DNA of 64,000 nucleotides from positions 434,001 through 498,000 of the forward strand of contig NZ_FMVW01000001.1 in NCBI RefSeq assembly GCF_900102695.1. The letters are read 5' to 3'. The number at the start of each line of letters is the position of its first letter. Positions within the stretch are counted from its first letter, which is position 1. The notes below the pieces were generated by a model. The model saw only the letters and a program-made list of their open reading frames with translations. It made no database searches and had not been told where the DNA came from. Made by a program: the position numbers and the translations under genes. Of the stretch, positions 56,762 to 64,000 are shown piece after piece. The DNA comes from Afifella marina DSM 2698 (GTDB taxonomy: Bacteria > Pseudomonadota > Alphaproteobacteria > Rhizobiales > Afifellaceae).

Positions 56762-57142
56762 TCAGGGCGTCCACGGCTCGTAATCGCCGGTGACGTTGGG
56801 GCGCGTTTCCGGCGTCGTGAGGGAGCCCGGCGGGTGATAGGCGCCGGCGGTGCCGGTCATGTTCGGCCGATGCGGCTTCTCCCAGGCTGGCGCAGTGTAG
56901 CTCTCGTCTGTCGGAGGGATGTCCGTGCGATAATGCAGCCAGCCGTACCATCCCGGCGGCACGCGTGATGCCTCCGGGTCGCCGTTGTAAAGCACCCAGC
57001 GAGAATTGGTCTTCCGGTGCCGGTAATAGCGGTTCCCGGCATCGTCCTCCCCGACGAAGATGCCTTTGCGCCATGTGAAGACGCGCGTGTTGAGGGTCGC
57101 GTCGTGCCACCAGGTGAAAAGATGCAGGAAAAACTTCTTCAT
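56762..57142 (-). CDS. NADH:ubiquinone oxidoreductase 17.2 kDa subunit (NDUFA12-type)
   Basis: Supernumerary complex I subunit shared by alphaproteobacteria and mitochondria; it sits on the matrix/cytoplasmic arm and helps stabilise it. The 126 residues have FTWWHDATLNTRVFTWRKG, FVGEDDAGNRYYRH, RWVLYNGDPEASRVPPGWYG, WLHYRTDIPP and a Pro-rich tail with RPNMTGT and RPNVTGDY. The main nuo operon is not in this window. Length is normal. Confidence 0.94.
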   Translation of the reverse strand: MKKFFLHLFTWWHDATLNTRVFTWRKGIFVGEDDAGNRYYRHRKTNSRWVLYNGDPEASRVPPGWYGWLHYRTDIPPTDESYTAPAWEKPHRPNMTGTAGAYHPPGSLTTPETRPNVTGDYEPWTP

Positions 57143-57224
57143 ACGGCCGCTACCCTTTGTTCAAACTCGCGCTCTGACATCAACGCCTCGTTCCCGTCTG
57201 TGCCTCTCGCTCGGCGCCTCTCGC

Positions 57225-58043
57225 TCAGCAACTGAGCGTGTTGCCACCGCATTTGCGCGCAGCGGAAACCTTCTGCTGCAATTGGTCGAAACCGACCGCG
57301 CCCGGAATGGCCTCATCGGCGATGATGTAGGACGGCGTGCCCGAAATATCGAGAGCGCGAGCCATAGTCTGCACCTCGGTCAGGTTTTCGTCGACGGAGC
57401 TCTCGCCGGCCTTGGCCTCGATCGCTGCGACGTCGAGATTGAGATCGCGCACGACATCAAGCGCTTTGGCACGGTCCGCTTGACCACCGCGCGTCATCAT
57501 TTCCCGGTGAAAATCGCTATAGCTATCCGGAGCGACGGCGTCGACGGCAACGGCGATCCTGGCGGCCTGCACCGAGCCTTCGGAGAGGATCGGGAACTCC
57601 TTCAACACCATCTTGAGGTCAGGATTGTTGTCGATGAGCGCCATCATGTCGGGATAGGCGCGGCGGCAATAGCCGCAATTGTAATCGAAGAATTCCACGA
57701 GCGTGACCGCACCGTCCGGATTGCCGAGCACGACCTGGTTCTTGGAATTGAACAGCTGGTCCTGCATGCGCGTGATCGTCTCGCTCTGCTGGCTCCGGGC
57801 CTCCTGGACGCGCTTGTTCTGCAGCGCCATGAGCGCCTCTTCGATGACCTCTGGATTGGAGACCAGATAATCGCGCACCAGTTGTTGTGTCGCGCTGGTG
57901 CTGTCCTCGGAGAGTGCTCCTTGCTCGGTCGCTGCGGGCGATGTCTCAGATCCGCTCGTCTGGCTGATCACATAACCGACCGAAACGGCAAGGATCAAAG
58001 CCGTAGCGACGATCGAGGCGTAGAAGATACGAAGCGCGTTCAT
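57225..58043 (-). CDS. DsbA-family (ScsC/Com1-like) periplasmic disulfide protein
   Basis: Thioredoxin-fold thiol-disulfide enzyme, anchored or secreted through the N-terminal hydrophobic segment (about residues 7-27). A helical region (QLVRDYLVSNPEVIEEALMA) precedes the redox domain, as in ScsC and Com1-like proteins. The active site is CGYC in FFDYNCGYCRRAYPD, and the cis-Pro loop is GTPSYIIAD. The extra C-terminal Cys pair (ARKCGGNTLSC) is unusual. It follows the M48 gene by 35 bases on the same strand, so protein quality control is a likely theme. Confidence 0.87.
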   Translation of the reverse strand: MNALRIFYASIVATALILAVSVGYVISQTSGSETSPAATEQGALSEDSTSATQQLVRDYLVSNPEVIEEALMALQNKRVQEARSQQSETITRMQDQLFNSKNQVVLGNPDGAVTLVEFFDYNCGYCRRAYPDMMALIDNNPDLKMVLKEFPILSEGSVQAARIAVAVDAVAPDSYSDFHREMMTRGGQADRAKALDVVRDLNLDVAAIEAKAGESSVDENLTEVQTMARALDISGTPSYIIADEAIPGAVGFDQLQQKVSAARKCGGNTLSC

Positions 58044-58078
58044 ACGGAATACCTGGCTGTGTTCTGTTCCATCAGGAC

Positions 58079-59482
58079 TTAGCGTTGGGTGTCAGGCGGC
58101 TTATAGGTGAGGATGTCATCGGCCTGCAGCCATTCCGGCGAGCCGCGCTTCACCTTCGCTTGAACCCGTTTGGCGTAGCTCTGCGCTGTCCTGACGTCGC
58201 CGTCAATGAGAAGGCCGTTGGCCGTGGCAAGTTCAGCCTGCGGGATATGGCCCTGACGGGCATAAGCCATCGCGAGATAGCGATATCCGAGTGAGGAAAG
58301 CGGCTCGCTCGTGACACCCGCCCGCAAATGCCCGATCGCCTCGCTCAGAAGATTGTCGCGGCCGGTCTCCAGGATCGCATGACCGAGCAGGATGCGGATG
58401 AGGCCGGCATCCGGCGCCAGCGCATAGGCTTGCCGCAACGGGCCTACGGCGGCATCGGCCTTGCCGGATTCCAAAAGCGCCTGCCCCTTCAATTCGTAGA
58501 AATAAGGATTTTTCGGATCGCTCCTGATGAGGGCGTCGATCTGGCCGATCGCGTTGCGCACGCCGCCCGTGCGGTAGGCGAGGATCGCATGGGCATAGGC
58601 CGAAGGCAGGGTCTTTTGTGAGCGGGGAAAGCGCTGCTCCACCCGCGCTGGCGACTCCGTATAGCCGGAGAGCTTCGCCCGCATCATGTCGTGACGAAGC
58701 TGCAGCGAAGGGGGATCCTTCGCATCCCAATACTGGCTCTTGGCTGCAATCGTCTCCAGCTGCGCGATGCGCTCTGCCGGCATCGGGTGCGATTGCACGT
58801 AGGGATCGACGTATTGCGCCGAAAACAGCGACTGGTCGGCGAATCGGCGGAAGGTCTTGATCATGCCCTTCGCCGATTGATGGGTGGCATTGAGATAGGT
58901 GAGGGCCGCACGATCGGCCGAGATTTCCTGAGCCCGCCGATAGCTGAGGACGGAGCGCATGGCCATGCCCGGTCCAGCCGTCATCGCCGCCGCGCCCCCG
59001 CGCCCGATGCTGCTTGAGCCGGCGGCGGCACCGGCCACCATCGCGCCGGCGCTCAGGATGGAGGCGATGGCGCCGATCGCCTGGGCGCGGGCCATTTCGT
59101 TGCGAAGATTCTGAAGGTGTCCGCCGGCAAGATGTCCCGTTTCGTGGGCAATGACACCGATGATCTCGTTGGGGGTCTCCGCCTCCAAAAGCGCTCCCGA
59201 ATTGATGTACATCCGCCGGCCGCTCGCCACGAAGGCGTTGAAGTCGCGATCGTTGATGATGACGATCTGCGCGCCTGACGAACCGATGCCGGCTGCCCGA
59301 AAGATCGGTCGGGCATAATCCATCAAGAGGGCCTCGATCTCCGCATCGCGGATGATCTTCATCTGCCGCTGCTGCGCTGAGGCTGTCTCGGGCTGGGCGG
59401 CGAAGGCGAGACTTGCAGCGAGGCCGAGACTGAAGACGGCCTTTGCGGTGTGGCGGAAGCGGCGCAGGAGGATCGAGGTCAT
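58079..59482 (-). CDS. M48 metallopeptidase with TPR-like C-terminus (BepA-like)
   Basis: Exported zinc peptidase, probably for outer-membrane protein quality control. After a signal peptide (about 1-38 from this start) the catalytic domain has the zinc motif HETGH in IIGVIAHETGHLAGGHL and the third ligand in RAQEISADRAAL. The C-terminal half (about 300-467) is Ala-rich helical repeats like those of BepA. The start at 59482 is chosen over 59524 as nearer the signal peptide. It precedes the DsbA-like gene on the same strand. Confidence 0.88.
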   Translation of the reverse strand: MTSILLRRFRHTAKAVFSLGLAASLAFAAQPETASAQQRQMKIIRDAEIEALLMDYARPIFRAAGIGSSGAQIVIINDRDFNAFVASGRRMYINSGALLEAETPNEIIGVIAHETGHLAGGHLQNLRNEMARAQAIGAIASILSAGAMVAGAAAGSSSIGRGGAAAMTAGPGMAMRSVLSYRRAQEISADRAALTYLNATHQSAKGMIKTFRRFADQSLFSAQYVDPYVQSHPMPAERIAQLETIAAKSQYWDAKDPPSLQLRHDMMRAKLSGYTESPARVEQRFPRSQKTLPSAYAHAILAYRTGGVRNAIGQIDALIRSDPKNPYFYELKGQALLESGKADAAVGPLRQAYALAPDAGLIRILLGHAILETGRDNLLSEAIGHLRAGVTSEPLSSLGYRYLAMAYARQGHIPQAELATANGLLIDGDVRTAQSYAKRVQAKVKRGSPEWLQADDILTYKPPDTQR

Positions 59483-59611
59483 GGCGCGGAAAGAGGGACG
59501 CAGATGGCCGGTGATGCTGTTCACGGGTGCAACTTCACGCTAGGAATTGCGGATCGGCCGGTCAATCGTTCTCAGGCTTGGTCCAAGATTAGCATCGACA
59601 AAGGGCAAACA

Positions 59612-60799
59612 ATGTGGCGTGCAGATGACGCAGGCGGACGCGTATTCCCGCGCAAGCCGTCCCTGCGCAGCGCGGTGGAACCGTTCATCGCAATGGATGT
59701 GCTCTCCGCGGCCGCAAAACTCGAGAGCGAAGGCCGCGACATCGTTCATATGGAAGTGGGCCAGCCCGGCGCGCCGGCGCCTGCGGGTGTCCTGGAAGCT
59801 GCCCGCCTGGCGCTCAAGGACGGGCGTCTCGGCTATACGGAAGCGCTCGGCATTCGCGCGTTGAGGCAGAGGATCGCCCGCCATTACGGCGAAACCTATG
59901 GCATCGACCTCGATCCGCAGCGGGTGGCGGTGACGACGGGCTCATCGGCCGGCTTCATGCTCGCCTTCCTGGGTGCTTTCGATGCCGGAGCACGCATCGC
60001 AATGGCTGCGCCCGGCTATCCAGCCTACCGCAACATTCTCTCCGTGCTCGGGCTTGAGGCCGTCGAAATCCCGGTCGGTCCCGATACGCACTGGATCCTG
60101 ACGCCCGACCATTTGCGGCGCGCACATCGCGAAACGCCGCTGTCAGGCCTTTTGATCGCAAGTCCGGCCAATCCGACCGGCACGATGACGCCGCCTGAAG
60201 AGCTTGAGGCGCTGATCGCCACCTGCAACGAACTCGGTATCCGGTTCATCTCCGACGAGATCTATCACGGCCTCGATTTCGCCGGCCGCGCGGAGACCGC
60301 GCTGACGTTCTCCGACGAAGCGATCGTGATCAATTCGTTCTCGAAATATTACTGCATGACCGGCTGGCGCATCGGCTGGATGGTGCTGCCCGAATATCTC
60401 GTGCGGCCGATGGAGTGTCTGGCCCAGTCACTCTACATTTCCGTGCCGGATCTGTCGCAGCGCGCAGCCATTGCTGCCTTCGATTGCACCCAGGAACTCG
60501 AAGAGATCAAGGCCGGTTACGCACGCAATCGCGCGCTTCTTCTGGAGCGAATGCCGAAACTCGGCTTTGAGGCGATACCGCCGGCCGACGGCGCCTTCTA
60601 CGTCTACGCCTCGGTCGCCCGCTTCACCAACGATTCGACGAGCTTTGCCCGTCGCATGCTGGAAGAGGCAGGCGTCGCTGCCACGCCCGGCGCCGATTTC
60701 GATCCGGCGCGCGGCCACCTGACCATGCGCTTCTCCTTCGCGGGCGCGGAGGAGGCGATGCAGGAAGGCTTGAGCCGCTTGCAGCGGTGGCTGGCCTGA
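59612..60799 (+). CDS. Class I PLP aminotransferase
   Basis: Fold-type I aminotransferase. The 395-residue protein has MEVGQPGAPAP, the GYTEALGIRALRQRIARHYG block, VTTGSSAGFMLAFLGAF, ASPANPTGTM, SDEIYHGLDF (PLP Asp/Tyr), the PLP Lys in NSFSKYYCMTGWRIGWMV and LTMRFSFAG at the C-terminus. The frame is open to 59450, but ATG 59612 begins the normal domain. The substrate amino acid cannot be told; the gene is divergent from the M48 gene. Confidence 0.9.
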   Translation: MWRADDAGGRVFPRKPSLRSAVEPFIAMDVLSAAAKLESEGRDIVHMEVGQPGAPAPAGVLEAARLALKDGRLGYTEALGIRALRQRIARHYGETYGIDLDPQRVAVTTGSSAGFMLAFLGAFDAGARIAMAAPGYPAYRNILSVLGLEAVEIPVGPDTHWILTPDHLRRAHRETPLSGLLIASPANPTGTMTPPEELEALIATCNELGIRFISDEIYHGLDFAGRAETALTFSDEAIVINSFSKYYCMTGWRIGWMVLPEYLVRPMECLAQSLYISVPDLSQRAAIAAFDCTQELEEIKAGYARNRALLLERMPKLGFEAIPPADGAFYVYASVARFTNDSTSFARRMLEEAGVAATPGADFDPARGHLTMRFSFAGAEEAMQEGLSRLQRWLA

Positions 60800-60955
60800 T
60801 CAGCGCTTCTGAGCCGCCTTGGCCTGAGCGCTCTTCATCGCGGCAGCGGCCCGCACGGCCGGAATGCCGATCTGTTGATAGCGCTGACGAAGCCGCTCTG
60901 CGACTTGTTGATCGTGATGTTGCGACTGGAAAGCAGTCTCTTTTCGGTCGTGCAT
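60800..60955 (-). CDS. Small Gln/Arg-rich protein, 51 residues
   Basis: A 51-residue frame on the minus strand with QHHDQQVAERLRQRYQQIG and IPAVRAAAAMKSAQAKAA. The RYQQIGIPAV pattern is like small uncharacterised proteins I recall in Hyphomicrobiales. The stop is at 60800-60802, next to the aminotransferase stop. Support is modest: no strong ribosome site is seen, and the family call is from memory. Confidence 0.5.
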   Translation of the reverse strand: MHDRKETAFQSQHHDQQVAERLRQRYQQIGIPAVRAAAAMKSAQAKAAQKR

Positions 60956-61068
60956 CTTGAAGGTCCATTCCGCAGTTGCGGTGTTGAAAGTGTGGGCCTC
61001 GTAGACTTAAAGCGCTCTTAACAGCAATCCGAAATCGCTACCTGCGGCGCTTCGCGCAACACTTTGTT

Positions 61069-61485
61069 TTAGTTCTCGGTTTCGACGAGAGGTGAAACGA
61101 TCTGGGCGTCGGATTGCATGCGCCTCAAAACGTCAATCGAGGCGTGCGCGAAGTCCTTCAATTCCTCGTCGATCGCCGCCTCGGCCTCATAATGGAAGCC
61201 GTCATCGTCGTGGCTGACGGCGATGAGGACATCGCTCTCTCCGTCGGGCAGACGCACCATCGCCTTCTCCGTGGCCTCTCCGTCGCCGGAAAAACTCGGC
61301 AGCACGAAAAGGAGATCGCCACCTGACGTCTCGGCTGCGTGGCGCACGAGATCGATCCACGAGGCGGTGTCGCCGTCGGCCATGTCGAGAGCCATTTCGA
61401 AATCCAATTGCGGCAGAGAGAAACTGTCTTCGCGTTTGTCTTTGCCGTTGCCGGCTTCGATGCCGGCGAGGTTTTCTTGAGCCAT
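61069..61485 (-). CDS. Acidic hypothetical protein
   Basis: 138-residue, strongly acidic soluble protein with no recognised family. It includes LPQLDFEMALDMADGDTASW and DLLFVLPSFSGDGEATEKAM; the C-terminal part is DELKDFAHASIDVLRRMQ. It has no signal or membrane segment. Two small genes of unknown function lie here between the aminotransferase and the acyl-CoA ligase. Confidence 0.6.
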   Translation of the reverse strand: MAQENLAGIEAGNGKDKREDSFSLPQLDFEMALDMADGDTASWIDLVRHAAETSGGDLLFVLPSFSGDGEATEKAMVRLPDGESDVLIAVSHDDDGFHYEAEAAIDEELKDFAHASIDVLRRMQSDAQIVSPLVETEN

Positions 61486-61626
61486 ACGAAGCGCCTAACG
61501 CCTGTCTTGGGAAAGAGTTCGACGTGATTGCGGCTTTTTGCGAGCCGAGTGACAATGGGCTCACGCTGCAGCGCTCAATTGTGCTGGGCGATGACATAAC
61601 GCCGAAAGGCGAAAGGGAGGAACAAC

Positions 61627-63255
61627 ATGCACGGTCTTATGCAAGACTGGCCCTTGAACTGCCATCGCATCCTCGATCATGCCGCGGCCTATCATGGCGA
61701 TCGCGAGGTGGTGTCGCGGCTCGTGGAAGGGGAAATCCACCGCACAACTTACCGTGAGATCAGGCGACGGGCGCTGAAGCTGTCGCAGCAATTGACGGCC
61801 CACGGCATCCGGCTCGGAGACCGGGTGGCGACGCTCGGCTGGAACACGATGCGCCATCTCGAAGTCTGGTACGGCGTGATGGGCATCGGCGCGATCTGCC
61901 ACACCGTCAATCCGCGCCTCTTTGCCGAGCAGATCACCTACATCATCAACCACGCGGAAGACCGGCTTCTCTTCACCGATCTCACCTTCGTGCCGATCGT
62001 TGAGAAGCTGAAGGATGCTCTGCCGACCCTGGAGAAGGTGATCGTGATGAGCGATCGGGCGCACCTGCCGTCTTCCTCGCTCGATCTCGTCCCTTATGAC
62101 GAATGGCTGGACGAGGTGGACGTGGATTTTGCCTGGGAGAGCCTCGACGAGAACACCGCTGCCGGCATGTGCTACACCTCCGGTACGACGGGCGTTCCGA
62201 AGGGGGTGATCTATTCGCACCGCTCCAACGTCCTACACGCGATGGTCGCAAGCCTCCCGGACATGATCGATCTGTCGAGCAGTGACCGGATCATGCCGGT
62301 CGTGCCGATGTTCCATGCCAATTGCTGGGCGATTTGTTTTGCCGCCCCGATGGTGGGCGCCGGAATGGTGATGCCGGGGCCGAAAATGGATGGCGCGTCC
62401 ATTTACCAGCTTCTCGACGAGGAGAAGGTGACGGTGACCGCCGCCGTGCCGACGGTATGGCTGATGCTTCTGTCATACCTGGAAGAGACGGGCAGCAAGC
62501 TTCCGCATCTCGAGCGCGTGGTCATCGGCGGTTCGGCCTGTCCCCGTGCGGTCATCGAGAAATTCCAGAACAATTACGATGTGGAGGTCATCCACGCCTG
62601 GGGCATGACGGAGACGAGCCCGCTTGGAACGGTGTGCACGCTGACGCCGGAATATCAGGGGCTCAAGGGTGAAGCGCGCCTCGACGTGCTGCAGAAACAG
62701 GGACACCCGCCCTTCACGGTCGAGATGAAGGTGACCGATGATGCCGGCGAACCGCTGCCCTGGGACGGCAAGACTTTCGGGCGCCTGAAGGTTCGCGGGC
62801 CGGCCGTCGCGAAAGCCTATTTCAAAGGCGAGGGCGGTCCGCTTCTCGACGAGGAAGGCTTCTTCGACACGGGCGATGTCGCCCATATCGATCCTTACGG
62901 CTATATGCAGATCACCGACCGCTCCAAGGACGTGATCAAATCGGGCGGCGAATGGATCTCCTCGATCGAGCTCGAAAATGCGGCGGTCGCGCATCCCGAT
63001 GTTGCCGAAGCCGCCGTGATCGGCGTGGCCAACGAGAAATGGGGCGAGCGCCCGCTCCTCATCATCGTGCCGAAAAAGGATGTGCGGCCCGACAGGGAAG
63101 ACATTCTTGACTTCGTTCGTCAGAGAGTGGCCAAGTGGGCCGCTCCCGACGATGTTGCCTTCGTTGAGGAAATTCCACATACGGCGACCGGCAAGATCCA
63201 GAAGATGGCGCTGCGCGACCAGTTCCGAGATTACCGTCCGGCCGTCGAAGCCTAG
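61627..63255 (+). CDS. Medium/long-chain acyl-CoA ligase, DmdB-like
   Basis: AMP-forming acyl-CoA synthetase. The 542 residues have the P-loop-like [87 protein letters not shown], and the catalytic Lys in TATGKIQKM. The [21 protein letters not shown] segment resembles the methylmercaptopropionate-CoA ligases (DmdB) and FadD-like ligases. AGGGAGG precedes the ATG. No dmd or fatty-acid gene is adjacent, so the substrate is open. Confidence 0.9.
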   Translation: MHGLMQDWPLNCHRILDHAAAYHGDREVVSRLVEGEIHRTTYREIRRRALKLSQQLTAHGIRLGDRVATLGWNTMRHLEVWYGVMGIGAICHTVNPRLFAEQITYIINHAEDRLLFTDLTFVPIVEKLKDALPTLEKVIVMSDRAHLPSSSLDLVPYDEWLDEVDVDFAWESLDENTAAGMCYTSGTTGVPKGVIYSHRSNVLHAMVASLPDMIDLSSSDRIMPVVPMFHANCWAICFAAPMVGAGMVMPGPKMDGASIYQLLDEEKVTVTAAVPTVWLMLLSYLEETGSKLPHLERVVIGGSACPRAVIEKFQNNYDVEVIHAWGMTETSPLGTVCTLTPEYQGLKGEARLDVLQKQGHPPFTVEMKVTDDAGEPLPWDGKTFGRLKVRGPAVAKAYFKGEGGPLLDEEGFFDTGDVAHIDPYGYMQITDRSKDVIKSGGEWISSIELENAAVAHPDVAEAAVIGVANEKWGERPLLIIVPKKDVRPDREDILDFVRQRVAKWAAPDDVAFVEEIPHTATGKIQKMALRDQFRDYRPAVEA

Positions 63256-63268
63256 GAAACAACGATAA

Positions 63269-64000
63269 GTGGCTGCGCGTCCGCCGATCCGACATTCCCG
63301 ATCTGCAAAGTGGGCGCGCAGGCTCGCTGTCCTGTCGTTGCCGGTTCTGGTCCTGACGGGGCTTGGCAACCGCTTCGGCTTGATGCCGACGGAAGCCGTG
63401 GCGCCGACCGTTGCGCTCGGCTATGGCCTGGCGCTGGTCGCCTTCGCGTTGGCCGTGTTTGCTCTGGTGCGCATCTGGAACGCCAGCGACGAAGGCGCCG
63501 GAGAAGCCTTTTCCGCGCTCTTCTTCGCAGCCCCGGCTCTCGTCCTTTTCGGCCTCGCGATGGTGGCGCTCGTCATCTATCCGCCGCTCAACGACATCGC
63601 CACGGATGTGGACGATCCGCCACGCTTTTGGACCCATCCCCGTGAGGCGATCTCGGTGGCGGATGCACAGCGCCAGACCGCCGCCTATCCGCGGCTTGCC
63701 GCGCGCTTTTATCCGCTTTCGGTGGAAAGGGTGTTTGCCGCCGCGCAGGCTGTCGTGAAGGATCGCGGCTGGAAAGTCGAAGAAAGCCTCAACCCGGTTG
63801 AGGGCGAAGGCATCGCGACGATCGAAGCGGTCGCCCGTACCATTCTCTTTGCCTTCCCGGATGACGTGGTGATCCGCATCGCTCCGACGACCGACGGCGA
63901 CATCGACGGCGCTATCGTCGATATGCGGTCCGCCTCGCGCTTCGGGCGCCACGATCTCGGCAAGAACGCGCGCCGCATCAAGGATTTTCTGCGTGACCTC
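63269..64000 (+). CDS. DUF1499 membrane protein (3' end outside window)
   Basis: 244 codons read from a GTG at 63269 and open at the window end. The N-terminus has three likely membrane helices (about 20-37, 44-67, 82-105), followed by a soluble DUF1499 domain with DIATDVDDPPRFW, the SVERVFAAAQAVVKDRGWKV segment, and the RMRSASRFGRHDLG-type pattern (here VDMRSASRFGRHDLGKNARR). AGGA lies before the GTG. Function unknown. Confidence 0.82.
   Translation, partial: MAARPPIRHSRSAKWARRLAVLSLPVLVLTGLGNRFGLMPTEAVAPTVALGYGLALVAFALAVFALVRIWNASDEGAGEAFSALFFAAPALVLFGLAMVALVIYPPLNDIATDVDDPPRFWTHPREAISVADAQRQTAAYPRLAARFYPLSVERVFAAAQAVVKDRGWKVEESLNPVEGEGIATIEAVARTILFAFPDDVVIRIAPTTDGDIDGAIVDMRSASRFGRHDLGKNARRIKDFLRDL

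Overview
The window is GC-rich, densely coded chromosomal DNA from an alphaproteobacterium, most likely of the order Hyphomicrobiales. The evidence is the atpI-atpB-atpE-b' order with a separate b' subunit, a CcrM-type GANTC methyltransferase, the NDUFA12-type complex I subunit, a class II (B12) ribonucleotide reductase, the smc-DsbA-DUF721-mutY neighbourhood, an EcfG-like promoter, and REP-like intergenic palindromes. I cannot name the genus. No rRNA, tRNA, prophage, insertion sequence or CRISPR array was seen.

Layout. 1-2.1 kb: end of the F0 ATP synthase operon with its promoter. 2.2-10.9 kb: housekeeping genes (smc, a DsbA-like protein, DUF721, mutY, a HAD phosphatase, ccrM, a lipoprotein). 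11.0-16.3 kb: a tandem glycine riboswitch and the glycine cleavage operon gcvT-gcvH-osmC-gcvPA-gcvPB. 16.3-25.7 kb: a mixed stretch (TauE-type exporter, pfkB, SleB-like hydrolase, a DUF4142 stress protein behind an EcfG-like promoter, a chemoreceptor, an unknown Cys-rich secreted protein, an orphan isochorismatase, DUF523). 25.7-33.3 kb: choline sulfatase; an ABC exporter behind an unusual leader of five perfect hairpins and a possible upstream peptide; two methyltransferase-fold genes; hicAB; a REP pair; an MFS transporter. 33.4-43.6 kb: the short-chain-acid module, with the two-component pair atoSC facing atoD-atoA-atoE-atoB-phosphotransacylase-acyl kinase. A sigma-54 promoter and palindromic upstream sites lie between them and a strong terminator closes the operon. 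43.7-45.6 kb: a small accessory island (AlbA_2 protein facing a two-gene operon of unknowns). 45.6-52.1 kb: nrdJ with paired NrdR boxes, and a PAS-GGDEF-EAL protein. 52.2-64 kb: conserved housekeeping genes (aroQ-accB-accC-aat, DUF2155, NDUFA12, a second DsbA-like protein, an M48 peptidase, an aminotransferase, an acyl-CoA ligase, and a DUF1499 protein cut by the window end).

How the genes work together. The ato region reads as one regulon. AtoS and AtoC should sense a short-chain acid and switch on the sigma-54 promoter. AtoE imports the acid, AtoDA activates it with CoA and AtoB thiolyses acetoacetyl-CoA. The phosphotransacylase and acyl kinase could recover the thioester energy as ATP. The gcv operon is controlled by glycine through the riboswitch. 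The most novel-looking signal is the hairpin leader at 27.4-27.55 kb, which has the pairing logic of an attenuator ahead of an ABC exporter.
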